Shown: positions 9,590 to 19,799 of the stretch, in pieces
Position numbering within the stretch: position 1 is the first letter of the stretch
Layout of the letters: each line of letters starts with the position of its first letter
NCBI GenBank assembly: GCA_905221605.1
Contig: CAJNDS010001068.1
Span: forward strand, 451,898 to 515,897
From: Symbiodinium natans
Lineage: Eukaryota > Sar > Dinophyceae > Suessiales > Symbiodiniaceae
Length of the DNA: 64,000 nt
Direction of reading: 5' to 3'
The notes under the pieces: model-generated
What the model saw: only the letters and a program-made list of their open reading frames with translations
Told to the model about the DNA's origin: nothing
Database searches by the model: none
Position numbers and translations under genes: made by a program

Positions 9590-10537
9590 TCAGGCGAAGT
9601 ATGCAGAAACAGTGATGGCTAGGGCTGTTGCCAAAGTCACTCCTGCACCCGCAGTTGTGGAGCTCACCGAGTTGCTCCCTCCGGTGGTGCTGGAGCCACC
9701 CCCGCAATCGAGGCCCAGCTCGCCGCAGGAGCCGGAGATCACTGGGTCATACAGCGAGGAGGAGCTGAAGCGCGGAAAGCGGAAGGTGATGGTGGTACCG
9801 CTACCCTGCGTGGTGACCATCGGGTAGCCATCGGCCATCTCCACCCAGGCGCAGTCTGTTTGTACAGCCGTTGATAGCTGCAACTCGGCCGAGCCACCCA
9901 GCGAGACCGTCTTGTTGCTACCAGCCTTCTTGCTGGCCGACCCACCACCCATGTTCTGCACGGTGATGTCCAGCTCGATGGCATCCCCTACGTCGCCACT
10001 TTTGCAGGTAGCGCCTGAGTCTCCGCACCAGGTCCAATCCCAGAGCCGGATGTTCCACTTCAAGTCCCCAATATCAACGGACCACGAGTCGTTGTTCATA
10101 CCAACATCGCCATCGCCCGCCATGAGGTAAGTGTCCACGCCGAGCTTGCCGATGCTGGAGATGGTAGACTCAAACGAGATCTTCGCGGCACTCACAGAAC
10201 CCACGGTCACCTGCTCCACGCTGCCCACAGTGAAGTCCTGCGCGGCAAAGGTGTTCACGGAGTGCTTCACGCTACCCGTCTGGCCCACCGCGCTGCCAGC
10301 GGCGTCCACCTCCCGGAGTGCGTCCATGGTCACCCTGATGCCAACCGAGTTCCCGGAGGAACCCTTGGGAACGATTGTGAACTTGCCACTCTGGCCCTGG
10401 ACATTCACCTCCACAGGAACGTCCGTAGTGGAGTTTCCGCTGGCAGGTGTGTCAGGGCTGGCGGTCCCATTGCAAGAAGGGAAGCTTGCCGAGCCCAGGG
10501 GCAAGAGCGTCAGCAAGCAGAGCAGGGACGACACCAT
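9590..10537 (-). CDS. Secreted, probably GPI-anchored surface protein (single exon)
   Basis: A complete 315-residue frame from an ATG at 10537 to a stop at 9590. Residues 1-17 (MVSSLLCLLTLLPLGSA) form a typical signal peptide. The centre is rich in Ser, Gly, Thr and Val and contains several NxS/T sites (NGT, NST, NDS, NKT) and a Cys/Trp cluster near residues 165-178 (LWDWTWCGDSGATCKSGD). The last 23 residues are hydrophobic after a Gly/Ser/Thr-rich segment, the layout of a GPI-attachment signal. I do not recognise the family and assign no enzymatic role. Its codon use is GC-rich and it carries no introns or telomere-like tracts, unlike the rest of the window, which fits either a retroposed gene or a selected single-exon gene. 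No spliced-leader relic was recognised upstream. Confidence 0.85.
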   Translation of the reverse strand: MVSSLLCLLTLLPLGSASFPSCNGTASPDTPASGNSTTDVPVEVNVQGQSGKFTIVPKGSSGNSVGIRVTMDALREVDAAGSAVGQTGSVKHSVNTFAAQDFTVGSVEQVTVGSVSAAKISFESTISSIGKLGVDTYLMAGDGDVGMNNDSWSVDIGDLKWNIRLWDWTWCGDSGATCKSGDVGDAIELDITVQNMGGGSASKKAGSNKTVSLGGSAELQLSTAVQTDCAWVEMADGYPMVTTQGSGTTITFRFPRFSSSSLYDPVISGSCGELGLDCGGGSSTTGGSNSVSSTTAGAGVTLATALAITVSAYFA

Positions 10538-10589
10538 GGTATGTTCCGGTTGGAACCTGGTGCGACGCAGATTATTTTTAACCTAAGGG

Positions 10590-11480
10590 GCTCGGGCCAC
10601 ATTGCAGGTTTAGGGAAGCTGCATGCAAGGAGGTCATCTCATAGCAAGTGCCCGAAGAACCAAGAATATGGTTGTACAATCGTAGGGCCTTGCCTTTCCT
10701 TTCCCTGACAACGTGCGGATGCTCTTAAACTCAGAAACCCAATCATGCGAGGTGCACTGCCTCCGCTATGATGGAACCATGCCGATGTCATCCAAAACGG
10801 AACGCCTATCTCTTGTAGTCATTGTGCTTTCTGTACAAGTTGTACATATAGCCAGATGTCTCTAGCAACCGGGCCCGGAGCATTTTCTATGCAGCATCAG
10901 AACCCATCAAAAACCCTTTGCTTCCTAACAAGGTCGACGGGGAGCTCTTCCAGCAGGCTGTTTGCTTTCCAAGGTTCAATGACCAAACCCTGAGCTACCC
11001 TGGCCCTAAACCCTGTAGCAAGAAGAGCCGTTCGGACACAAAGAGTGCTAACACCACAGACCCTAAACGAACCCCCAGTTAAACCTTAAACTGATGACAA
11101 GTTTCAACCTCCATCCACCAAAAAGGCCTGTGACTCCATCTCACGTAATATGAGGACCCTTGTAATATGGGGCCTCAACAATTTGAACCGGGTTTGGGGG
11201 TCATTATCGTATCCTTATAAACGGACCTAGTAATTATTCCGACCCCTATTGTACTTGCATTTCCACTCCGCACCTAAATTCCTGGGATTTGCCTGTTTTG
11301 GGGGGTTCCCATGGGTTTCCCTTCAAAAATCAACGCTCCCAGCGGCCTTCCTCCAGTTTCGAAAAGAGCGGTAGCATTCCGGGCGGCTGCCTCGCAGCGT
11401 TCTCACCTGGAGCTTGTTTGGGGTTCAGTGTCCAGGAAGCCGTATACTTTTCAATCTTCACGCTGGCTCCAACGCTAGGC
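10590..11480. other. Spacer without recognisable gene
   Basis: Region upstream of the surface-protein gene. It is largely free of telomere-like repeats. Open frames on the plus strand are short and have no family likeness. Confidence 0.5.
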
Positions 11481-11487
11481 GTTGGCA

Positions 11488-11572
11488 TGTTCCCCCTTAT
11501 ACTAACAGTCCTTAATAGGGCTTACTGTACGAAAATATTCCCGACTAAGGGATGTTAGTATAAGGGGGAACA
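11488..11572. mobile_element. 85 bp element with perfect 20 bp TIRs
   Basis: TGTTCCCCCTTATACTAACA at 11488-11507 is the exact reverse complement of 11553-11572. The interior is 45 bp with no coding capacity. The perfect match suggests a recent insertion or a constrained hairpin. Confidence 0.85.
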
Positions 11573-11724
11573 GGTTTCGGGTTGAGGCAGGCATCCTAGT
11601 CTAAGGCAGTTCGGAGGGTTTGGACCATGGTAACCCTAAACCCTAAACCCTCAACACTAAAGACCAATGGTGTGGCTAAGACGTTTTGAAGAATCTCGGA
11701 CTTCATGGCTGAAGGCTCCACACA

Positions 11725-11955
11725 CATCAAGGGTTTAGGTTTAGGGTTTGGGGTTTAGGGTTTGGGGTCTAGGGTCTAGGGTCTAGAGTCTAGGGTCTAG
11801 GGTTTAGGGTTTAGGGTTTAGGGTTTAGGGTCTAGGGTTTAGGGTTTAGGGTTTAGGGTTTAGGGTTTAGGGTTTAGGGTTTAGGGTTTAGGGTTTAGGG
11901 TTTAGGGTTTAGGGTTTAGGGCAACCCTAAACCCTAAACCCTAAACCCTAAAACC
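11725..11955. repeat. TTTAGGG tract with orientation switch
   Basis: TTTAGGG, TCTAGGG and TTTGGGG units run to about 11920 and then flip to CCCTAAA through the junction GGGCAACCC, a head-to-head arrangement. Confidence 0.9.
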
Positions 11956-11973
11956 CCATCCTGAACTCCAAAG

Positions 11974-12049
11974 CAGGCAGGCCGCACGCTGCAATGCCCG
12001 CGCTGAGTGCGATGGCATCGGCCGGGATGCCCCTGCTGACCATGTCCTC
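11974..12049 (-). CDS. PPR-type exon fragment
   Basis: Reads EDMVSRGIPADAIALSAGIA followed by ACGLPAL: end of one PPR motif (DM....I.ADAI) and start of the next (SAGIAACG). Flanked on both sides by CCCTAAA tracts. Confidence 0.6.
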
Positions 12050-12057
12050 GCAAGATT

Positions 12058-12235
12058 CACCCTAAACCCTAAACCCTAAACCCTAAACCCTAAACCCTAA
12101 ACCCCAAACCCTAAACCCTAAACCCTAAACCCTAAACCCTAAACCCTAAGCCCTAAGCCCTAAGCCCTAAACCCTAAGCCCTAAGCCCTAAACCCTAAAC
12201 CCTAAACCCTTAACCCTAAACCCTAGCATGATTCA
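12058..12235 (+). repeat. CCCTAAA telomere-like tract
   Basis: Long run of CCCTAAA with CCCTAAG variants in the second half. A further tract is at 12321-12398. Confidence 0.95.
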
Positions 12236-12402
12236 TCCTAAACCCTCAGTGGGACCCTGTCACCTCTTTTGGGTTCCAGGTTCCCGGATAAAGTAACCAA
12301 ACCCAAAAAGGGTGCCCCTGTAACCCTAAACCCTAAACCCTAAACCCTAAGCCCTAAACCCTAAACCCTAAACCCTAAGCCCTAAGCCCTAAACCCTACT
12401 GT

Positions 12403-12483
12403 CCTCGAAGAGCGCAAGAGCATTCTGCCACTGAGCCAGACTTGCCAGAGCGCGGATCGAGACGTCGAACGTGACACCATCTG
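12403..12483 (-). CDS. PPR-type exon fragment
   Basis: Reads PDGVTFDVSIRALASLAQWQ then NALALFE, the core PPR pattern (P.GVTF...I.A....QW..AL.LFE). After LFE the sequence is GAG|GACAGT, a possible GA donor of the kind reported in dinoflagellates. Confidence 0.75.
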
Positions 12484-12884
12484 GCCTCGCCAGCTGAGTT
12501 CTCAGAGCTGAAGGCTTTAGCCGTTTGGGCATCTGCGGGTTCAGGGTTTAGGGGTAGGTTTTAGAGTTTAGGGTTTGGGGAGCGTGCCGTGTTCGGGTCT
12601 CTACCACGGTATGTGACTTAGTGTCTGGGGCCAAGCTGTGGGATCTTGCGATATTGAATCGTGTGGTCGAGATCGAAAACAAGCAGTGTAGAACCACCCC
12701 GCATACCCGACAGGCAATGCCAGCCGAACACTGACTCCCGTTGCAGGTCTTGCGGATATGACGGCGAAGTTTCCTACTGGCTCTTTGTAGGGATAGAAAC
12801 ATAGGGTACCTAATTCCCTTATTCCCGACCGAGAACCAACCAGTACGGCAAGACCGTCAAACAGATCTGGGTCCTCTCCTCAAA

Positions 12885-12962
12885 ATGGGGACCATATGAA
12901 CCCCAAAGTTGGGGTCATATGCCCCATATTGCTATAGTTCCTATGAAGGTATCTGAACTTAT
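12885..12962. mobile_element. Short TIR element, GGACCAxATGAACCC family
   Basis: Begins GGGGACCATATGAACCCC and contains TTGGGGTCATATG and CCTATGAAGGTATC, matching copies near 22.5, 56.2, 56.7 and 60.2 kb. The right end is eroded into the adjoining CCCTAAA tract. Confidence 0.5.
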
Positions 12963-13062
12963 AAACCCTAAACCCCTAAACCCTAAACCCCAAACCCCAA
13001 ACCCCAAACCCTAAACCCCAAACCCTAAACCCCAAACCCTAAACCCTAAACCCCAAACCCTA
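12962..13062 (+). repeat. CCCTAAA/CCCCAAA telomere-like tract
   Basis: CCCTAAA alternates with CCCCAAA units. Confidence 0.9.
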
Positions 13063-13081
13063 TTCCGTGTTTCAAGAGCCT

Positions 13082-13146
13082 CGCACCGATGTGGTCCATC
13101 TCCTCCAATAGGCGAAGGGCCCCGGTTGTCACGAAGCCCTGCAGAT
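13082..13146 (-). CDS. PPR-type exon fragment
   Basis: Reads VTTGALRLLEEMDHIGARLL. The ALRLLEEM string is the second helix of a PPR motif; the first helix is degenerate. Confidence 0.5.
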
Positions 13147-13154
13147 GGCTGGGG

Positions 13155-13270
13155 TTCGGGTTTAGGGTTTAGGGTTTAGGGTTTAGGGTTTAGGGTTTAG
13201 GGTTTAGGGTTTAGGGTTTAGGGTTTAGGGTTTAGGGTTTAGGGTTTAGGGTTTAGGGTTTAGGGTTTAT
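13155..13270 (-). repeat. TTTAGGG telomere-like tract
   Basis: Sixteen or so perfect heptamers. Confidence 0.95.
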
Positions 13271-13745
13271 AGATTTTTTCATGGGGGTTGTGTCCGCTTT
13301 TTCTTTCCGGGGGGCGGGGGGCTTGACGGGTTTTGTCGAGCTTCTTTTGTTTTGCTGTTCGGGTGGGTTTTGACTCGGCAGAAGAGTCTGAAGAGGTTTT
13401 GTGTTGGCTTTCGATTGGGTCTTGACCAATGCCTCCGGGGGCCGTTTTGCGGCCTCCCGGAGCCTTCCTAAACCTTAAACCCTAAACCCTAAACCCTCAA
13501 CCCTCAACCCTCAACCCTAAGAGATATTCGACTGTCAGACCTCACCCGGACCAATCCTGCACAAGCCTATGCCCAACTCCCTCGGAAACCTGAGCCTCTC
13601 AAAGCCTTAGTGCCACGGTGCGATGCAGAGCTTCCCGAACCCCGTAAGGGGTTTTGGGCTTCGGGGGGGGGGGGGGGGGGGAAACAGTGGTAAATCAATC
13701 CTTCAACAAAGTTAGGGATGTCGCCCCAAACGCTTCCAAAAAGAC
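13271..13745. other. Spacer with G-run
   Basis: G/T-rich sequence at 13.28-13.46 kb, a short CCCTAAA/CCCTCAA tract near 13.47-13.52 kb and a G homopolymer of about 18 at 13664-13681. No gene seen. Confidence 0.5.
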
Positions 13746-13819
13746 AGTCGGGAGAGGGGTTTGGGGTTTAGGTTTCAGGGTTCAGGGTTCAGGGTTCAGG
13801 GTTTAGGGTTTAGGGTCTG

Positions 13820-13892
13820 TCGCCCTGCCTTGCAGCAGGCACTAATGACCGCGTTGTAGGTGATTCGGTCTGCCTCTCCGAAGCCTTGAGAT
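13820..13892 (-). CDS. PPR-type exon fragment
   Basis: Reads SQGFGEADRITYNAVISACC then KAG: a canonical PPR join (ITYNAVISACCKAG). After CTGCAAG comes GCAGGG, a possible GC donor, and then telomere-like repeat. Confidence 0.8.
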
Positions 13893-14640
13893 GCGTGTAT
13901 AGGGCTTACGATTTTAAGGAGATCCTCACATTGGATCCTATTGAACCCCAACTGAAAGGAGAAAAAAGGGGTTTAGGGCTTAGGGTTTATTTGGGAATCC
14001 AAGCCCGTTTAGGAAATCGCCTTTGCCGCTAGTTGGTTTTGGTGCCCCTAACGCCTATTTGGGGCCGATGATGCGCACCTCTAGTGCCCAAAGATGTGTA
14101 GATGATGACCGCACAGGAAAGAAGAGCTGAGACTTCAGCTCTGTGGTCCACAATGAAAAGACATGCATTCATTCACATTTCACGATGTGTCTATCTATGT
14201 CGTGCCGACCCTGGTCCCAACAGACATGATACTCATCGCACAAAAAGCTTTGGATGTTCGCGGCCACCTGTTGCCTGATGCTTGCCATGGGTTTGGATGA
14301 CAATTGCAGTCCCACATGATGCCCTCCAGCTGCAAAATTGCGAACTAAAAAAAACTGCTAGTTGGTAAGCTGCTTTCTGGCCCAAATAGATTCTGGGCTC
14401 AATCTGAAGATCTACATCTATCAAATAAGGGGCAGGTACTTGAATCATGAAGCGTGCTTTGAGGGAACGTCTTGGCCTCACGTAGGGTGGACAGCCCAAG
14501 CTATCGCGTGTGTCTGTGTGCCAACATCTTTGGCGTGCTCACGTTGTTTTCGAACTTGCTGCAATGACATACGATGATTGTAGCGATCACCTGTTCCAAG
14601 GAGCACTAGTGATCACACCACCGTGTTCGTGATTCACGCT
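13893..14640. other. Spacer, no clear gene
   Basis: Mixed-composition sequence with few telomere-like units. Frames of up to 88 codons exist near 14.23-14.58 kb on both strands, but none shows a family or a clear coding bias. Confidence 0.4.
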
Positions 14641-14830
14641 CATGTGGGGCCAAGTTGCGGTCTAGTTTTTTGAACAGGTGTTTCGGCCTTATAAGCGAAA
14701 ACAGCCGTGAAAGGGCGTGAATCATGCGTGAAAACTGCGTGAAAACAGGTTTTTTCGCGTGAACGCCCGTTTCGGGATTTGACTGTTTTCACGACATCCT
14801 CTATCAGTGAAATCACACCAAAACAGACGG
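14640..14830. repeat. CGTGAAAAC degenerate repeat patch
   Basis: CGTGAAAAC/CGTGAATCA-like units recur with irregular spacing, partly in inverted orientation (GTTTTCACG). Possibly the edge of an inserted sequence that continues to 15.4 kb. Confidence 0.45.
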
Positions 14831-14873
14831 TAATCACACGTCAGTCTTGCGTGCACGCGCTTGGTCATGCAAC

Positions 14874-15194
14874 ATGACTTTATGTTCTGCTGCTTGGCCG
14901 CAGACGTTTTTGCAGTGGCGCTACAAGCTTGACTCGTTTTGTGGGCTGGCTGACGCTATGCCTGGCTCTTTGGGCAAAGATGCCCAAGCTGCTCTTGGCA
15001 GGGCTGCAAAGATGACTCAGAAGCAGGCTTGGCTAGATTTCGCTGAAACCATTGTTTTGTCCTATTGTGAGTTTGTGAATATGCTGAGGCCTCACAGGTA
15101 CCCTGTCTTTTGTGCTTATTTGTCGTCACTTTTCGCGGGAAGGCTCCGAGCACTGAAACTAAAGATGAACAAGAGCCTGGGATTGCATGTCTGA
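14874..15194 (+). CDS. Coding-like fragment, unknown; possibly frameshifted
   Basis: From an ATG at 14874 the frame contains LQWRYKLDSFCGLADAMPGS and KMTQKQAWLDFAETIVLSY, with mixed, coding-like composition and no telomere-like units. Near 15160 a second frame takes over (KDEQEPGIACLKNATNLISK, then LVWSRYDLVSEAQQDRKKTN) and runs to a stop at about 15328, suggesting a frameshift or intron. The stretch looks unlike its surroundings and may be a retroposed or transposon-derived relic. Confidence 0.4.
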   Translation: MTLCSAAWPQTFLQWRYKLDSFCGLADAMPGSLGKDAQAALGRAAKMTQKQAWLDFAETIVLSYCEFVNMLRPHRYPVFCAYLSSLFAGRLRALKLKMNKSLGLHV

Positions 15195-15457
15195 AAAATG
15201 CCACGAATTTGATATCGAAACTTGTATGGTCTCGATATGATTTGGTATCTGAAGCACAACAAGACCGCAAGAAAACGAATGCGCTGCAGTGGCCACTGAT
15301 GGATCAGAAGCTTTGGCAGACTAAATGACTCTTCTCCTCAGCAACATGTGCAAAGACCTCTCCAAACCTCAGGAAAAAGGAGTGCGTGAATCACCGTCGC
15401 CTGTTTCGGGAACCGCCTTTGCCTTAGAGCCTGTTTCTAAAACCGGTGTTTGACTTC

Positions 15458-15660
15458 TAGGGTTTAGGGTTTAGGGTTTAGGGTTTAGGGTTTAGTCCCA
15501 ACGGACACCATCGCGAAAGTTTGTGAGCAAGGAGCTACTGTGGGGATTTGTTGTGGGGGATGCATGACGTCTCAGAAGCTGGGGCTCCAATAGAAGAAGC
15601 TCTCTTCAGGGTTCGGGGGTCAGGGTTCGGGGTTTAGGGATTAAGGTTTTTAAGGGTTTA
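15458..15660 (-). repeat. Small TTTAGGG tracts
   Basis: TTTAGGG at 15458-15495 and degenerate units at 15605-15660, with about 100 bp of unassigned sequence between. Confidence 0.75.
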
Positions 15661-15767
15661 GAAGGGGGCGGGGGCCCTCTTCACCCTCAAGGGCTCTCCA
15701 TCCACGGGAATACAGGTCGGATCCAACCCATAGGACTCAACACTCTGAGGCCGGCTCTGAAGACAAA

Positions 15768-15917
15768 AAAAAAAACGCGCCCCCGCACCCGCAGCAAAAA
15801 AAACGCGCCCCCGCACCCGCAGCAAAAAAAAACGCGCCCCGGCACCCGCAGCAAAAAAAAAAACGCGCCCCGCACCCGCAACAAAAAAACACCTGCAGCA
15901 AAAAAAACACTCTTACC
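15768..15917 (-). repeat. Inverted left arm of the large repeat element
   Basis: CGCCCCCGCACCCGCAGC units ending CACTCTTACC are the reverse complement of the left arm of the 5.96 kb element (GGTAAGAGTG start). The arm therefore sits inverted next to copy 2. Confidence 0.75.
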
Positions 15918-16714
15918 GCCTGCATCCCAGCCTGAAAAATCCCTGAAACTCCAAGACCTGCGGGTGCGGGGGCGCGTTTTTTTTTTTTTTTTGTGCGGGT
16001 GCCGTGGGGGGCGCCCTTTTTTTTGCTGCGGGTGCGGAGCGTTTTTGCTGCTTTCTCTATGTTTTACTATGACAACCTCTATTTTCTCTAAGTTTTAGTA
16101 GGAAAACCTCTTTCTTCTATGAAAACCTCAATTTTCTCTACATTTAGTATGAAAACCTCTAGTTTTTTAGTTTCTCTATACTTTAATACGAGAACCTCTA
16201 TTTCTCTATATTTTAAAACGAAAACCTCTATTTCTCTCTATTTTTGTCTATGTCGTCATAGTTTTCCTCTATATTTAATGAGGAAGACATGAGAGAGGAA
16301 TACATGAGAAACTCATTCTCTGTGTTATCTCAATATGTGACTTGCAATTAAAAGTGTTTTTGTTTGTCTTGTCCTATTTTAATAGGAAGCCTATTATTTT
16401 CTCTGTCTCTGAATAGGCAAACCTCCATTTTCTTAAAATTTGAACATGAAAACCTCTATTCTCTATAATTGAATATCAAGACCTCTACATTTTAATATGA
16501 AATCACTTGGTATTGTCGCTATATTTTCGTACGAAAGCCTCTATTTCCTCTATGTTGTCATAGGAAACTCTAATTTCTCTATATTGTATAGCGAAAACCT
16601 CTATTGTTCTATAGTTTACTATGGGTGGAGTTTTTTTTTGGGTCTTTTTTTTTGGGGGGGCCTTTTTTTTTTCTTGGTCGATTTTCTTGGTTTTCTCTAG
16701 GAAAAACCCTACTT

Positions 16715-16900
16715 GCCTTACATTTTGGACGGATTTTCTGTCATTTCCCTTAGGTTTTCGTTGGTTTTTCATAGGGAAAAACCTATTTTTTTAACATTCT
16801 GGACGGATTTCCTGTAATTTCCCTTAGGTTATCCTTGGTTTTTCCTAGGGGGAAAACCCTATGTTCCTTACATTTTGGACAGATATCCTGTCATTTCCTT
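16715..16900. repeat. About 75 bp tandem repeat, 2.5 copies
   Basis: Each unit carries TTACATTTTGGACGGATTT, then CCTGTCATTTCCCTTAGG and a TTTTTC(A/C)TAGGGAAAAACC segment. Confidence 0.75.
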
Positions 16901-18560
16901 CGTTTCTTGGGCTTTGCAGCACGCTTGGTACGGCTTAAAAGAAGCGGGGGGGGGGTTGGGGGGGCGCAGCCCCCCCACTTGCAAACACCTCTTGGGCTTT
17001 GAAGCACGCTCTGCACTTTCAACTAGTTTCTTGGGCTTTGAAGCACGCTTGGTACGGCTTAAGAGAAGCGGGGAGGGGGGTTGGGGGGGCTGTGCCCCCC
17101 ATCTGCAAACACTGTTCACATGATGGGTTTCAACTAGTTTCTTGGGCTTCGGCTGAAAAAAAGCGGGGGGGTTGGGGGGGGCGCAGCCCCCCCCATTTGC
17201 AAACACAATGCTCATACGATGTTTTTCAACTAGTTTCTTGGGCTTTGAACGGCTTAAAAGAAGCGGGGGGGGGTTGGGGGGTCTGCGCCCCCCATTTGCA
17301 AACACCCTGCTCACATGATGGGTGTCAACAAGTTTCTTGGGCTTTGAAGCGCGCTCTGCACGGCTTAAAAAAAGCGGGGGGGTTGGGGGGGGCGCAGCCC
17401 CCCCCATTTGCAAACACAATGCTCACACGATGTTTTTCAACTAGTTTCTTGGGCTTTGAAGCACGCTTGGTACGGCTTAAAAGAAGCGGGGGGGGGTTGG
17501 GGGCGCAGCCCCCCCCATTGCAAAACACCCTGCTCACATGATGGGTGTCAACAAGTTTCTTGGGCTTTGAAAGCACGCTCACGGCTTAAAAAAAGCGGGG
17601 GGTTGGGGGGGGCGCAGCCCCCCCCCCATTTGCAAACACAATGCTCACACGATGTTTTTCAACTAGTTTCTTGGGCTTTGAAGCACGCTTGGTACGGCTT
17701 AAAAGAAGCGGGGGGGGGGGTTGGGGGGGCGCAGCCCCCCCCCCCATTTGCAAACACCCTGCTCACATGATGGGTGTCAACAAGTTTCTTGGGCTTTGAA
17801 GCACGCTCTGCACGGCTTAAAAAAAGGCGGGGTTGGGGGGGGCGCAGCCCCCCCCCCATTTGCAAACACAATGCTCACACGATGTTTTTCAACTAGTTTC
17901 TTGGGCTTTGAAGCACGCTTGGTACGGCTTAAAAAAAGCGGGGGGGGGGTGGGGGGGGGCGCAGCCCCAGCCCCATTTGCAAACACCCTGCTCACATGAT
18001 GGGTGTCAACAAGTTTCTTGGGCTTTGAAGCACGCTTAAAAAAAGCGGGGGGTTGGGGGGGGCGCAGCCCCCCCTTTGCAAACACAATGCACGTTTCAGT
18101 GTCTTGGCTTTGAGCACGCTTGGTACGGTTAAAAGAAGCGGGGGGGGGGTTTTGGGGGGGGCGCAGCCCCTTCCATTTGCAAACACAACGCTCACATGAT
18201 GGGTGTCAACAAGTTTCTTGGCTTGAAGCAGCACGGTAAAAAAAAGCGGGGGGTTGGGGGGGGCGCAGCCCCCCCCATTTGCAAACACAATGCTCACACG
18301 ATGTTTTTCAACTAGTTTCTTGGGCTTTGAAGCACGCTTGGTACGGCTTAAAAAAAGCGGGGGGGGGGTGGGGGGGGGCGCAGCCCCAGCCCCATTTGCA
18401 AACACCCTGCTCACATGATGGGTGTCAACAAGTTTCTTGGGCTTTGAAGCACGCTCAGCACGGCTGAAAAAAAAGCGGGGGGGTTGGGGGGGGGGCGCAG
18501 CCCCCCCCATTTGCAAACACAATGCTCACACGATGTTTTTTCAACTAGTTTCTTGGGCTT
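16900..18560. repeat. G-rich hairpin tandem array, about 120 bp unit
   Basis: Some fourteen units with the order TTTCTTGGGCTTTGAAGCACG, CGGCTTAAAA(A/G)AAGCGGGG, TTGGGGGGGCGCAGCCCCCCC, ATTTGCAAACAC. Two alternating types (ACCCTGCTCACATGATGGG and ACAATGCTCACACGATG) give a higher-order dimer of about 235 bp. Open frames across it are repeat artefacts. Confidence 0.9.
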
Positions 18561-18564
18561 CGAA

Positions 18565-18705
18565 GCACGCTTCCTTTCTTCCTTCCTTGCTTCCTTCCTT
18601 TCTTCCTTCCCTCCCTCCCTCCTTCCTTCCTTCCTTCCTTCCTTGTTTTCTTCCTTTCTTTCATCCTTCCTTCCTTCCTTTCTTTCCTTCTTTCCTTCTA
18701 AAGCC
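18565..18705. repeat. CCTT microsatellite
   Basis: (CCTT)n with CTTT interruptions at the end of the G-rich array, inside the nested element. Confidence 0.95.
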
Positions 18706-19169
18706 TACCAGAAATAACGCTTTCCTATGAAACCAGAGAGAGAATACTGTTTTTCGTACGAAAAACCACGAAAATGCATCAAATCCTTTAAAAATATGGA
18801 GGGAATGGTGGTTTTCTTAGGAAAAACCAAGAAAATCGACCAAAAAAAAAGTGCCCCCCCAAAAAAAGACCCAAAAAATAGGCCCTCCGTTTACTATTTT
18901 GTCAGTATTTTCAGACTTCTTCTCTTTATTTCACGAGGAAGACATGAGAGAGGAATACATGAAAAACTAATTCTCTATATGTCATAAGAGTACATGCATT
19001 ATCTCTATCTGTGACTTGTAGACAACAAGTGTTTTTGTTCATGTCTCATAACAAAAGCTCTATTTTCTCGATTCTTTACTAAGAAGACGTTTATATCTCT
19101 ATTTTAAAACGGAAAAACTCAACTTCCACTATAAGGTCTGAATTTTCGTAGGAAAGCAAGCATATATTC

Positions 19170-19700
19170 CCTCTTTTTTCAGGGGGGTTGGGGCCTGCGC
19201 AGACCGCCGCATTTGAAAACACAATGCTCGCATCATTGGTTTGGAAGGGATTCGTAAGCTTTGAAGCAGGCTTGCCGGCTAAAAAAACGGGGGGGTTGGG
19301 GGGGGGCCCACCCCCCCCCCCCATTTGCAAACACAATGCTCGCATCATCATGGGTTTGGAAGGGATTCGTATGATTGAAGCAAGTTTGCCCGGGTAAAAA
19401 GCGCAGCCCCCCCCCCCTCCTTTCAAGCGGGGGGGAATGCTCTCATGATGGGTTCGGAAAGGATTCATTTGCTTTGAAGCAAGCTGGCATGGCTTTAAGA
19501 AGCGGGGCGGTTGGGGGGGGGCAGCCCCCCCCCCCACTTGCAAACCCAATGCTCGCATGATAGGCTTGGACAGGATTCATATGCTGAGAAGCGAGCTGGC
19601 ACGGTTCTAAAGAGTGGGGGGTCGGGCGGGGTGCAGCCCTCCCTCCACCGTTTGCAGACACAATGCTCGCATGATGGCCTTGGGAAGGATGTAGTGCTTT
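19170..19700. repeat. G-rich hairpin units, copy 2
   Basis: Five units homologous to 7.02-7.42 kb, including the TTTGCAGACACAATGCTCGC variant. Confidence 0.8.
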
Positions 19701-19799
19701 GAAAACGCTTGCACAGTTTAAAGGAGGGGGGGCGTTGGGGGCGGGTTTGGGGAGGAAATTGCAAAACAAATGACCTGGGGGGTGGAGAGGAAAGGGGGG

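Larger units (their letters stand above)
16623..18889. mobile_element. Nested 2.27 kb TIR element with 8 bp target duplication
   Basis: TTTACTAT occurs immediately outside both ends (16615-16622 and 18890-18897). The matching stretch of copy 1 (about 6751-6772) is uninterrupted, with TTTGTTTT at 6757-6764, and is the empty site. The ends are inverted repeats of roughly 80-90 bp containing GGGTCTTTTTTT, GGGGGGG and TTGGTCGATTTTCTTGG. Inside are 75 bp repeats, a G-rich tandem array and a CT microsatellite, with no transposase, so it is non-autonomous. Confidence 0.8.

Noticed and set aside
10131-10708. Plus-strand frames over the surface-protein gene
   Set aside because: Antisense shadows of a GC-rich coding region; the minus frame has signal peptide and anchor signal.
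16868-18522. Long frames with SWALKHA or SKPKKLV repeats on both strands
   Set aside because: They follow the 120 bp satellite in several frames at once; no sign of selection on one frame.
16900-18560. CRISPR-like array
   Set aside because: Both repeats and intervening sequences are repeated units of about 120 bp; there are no unique spacers, and the context is eukaryotic.
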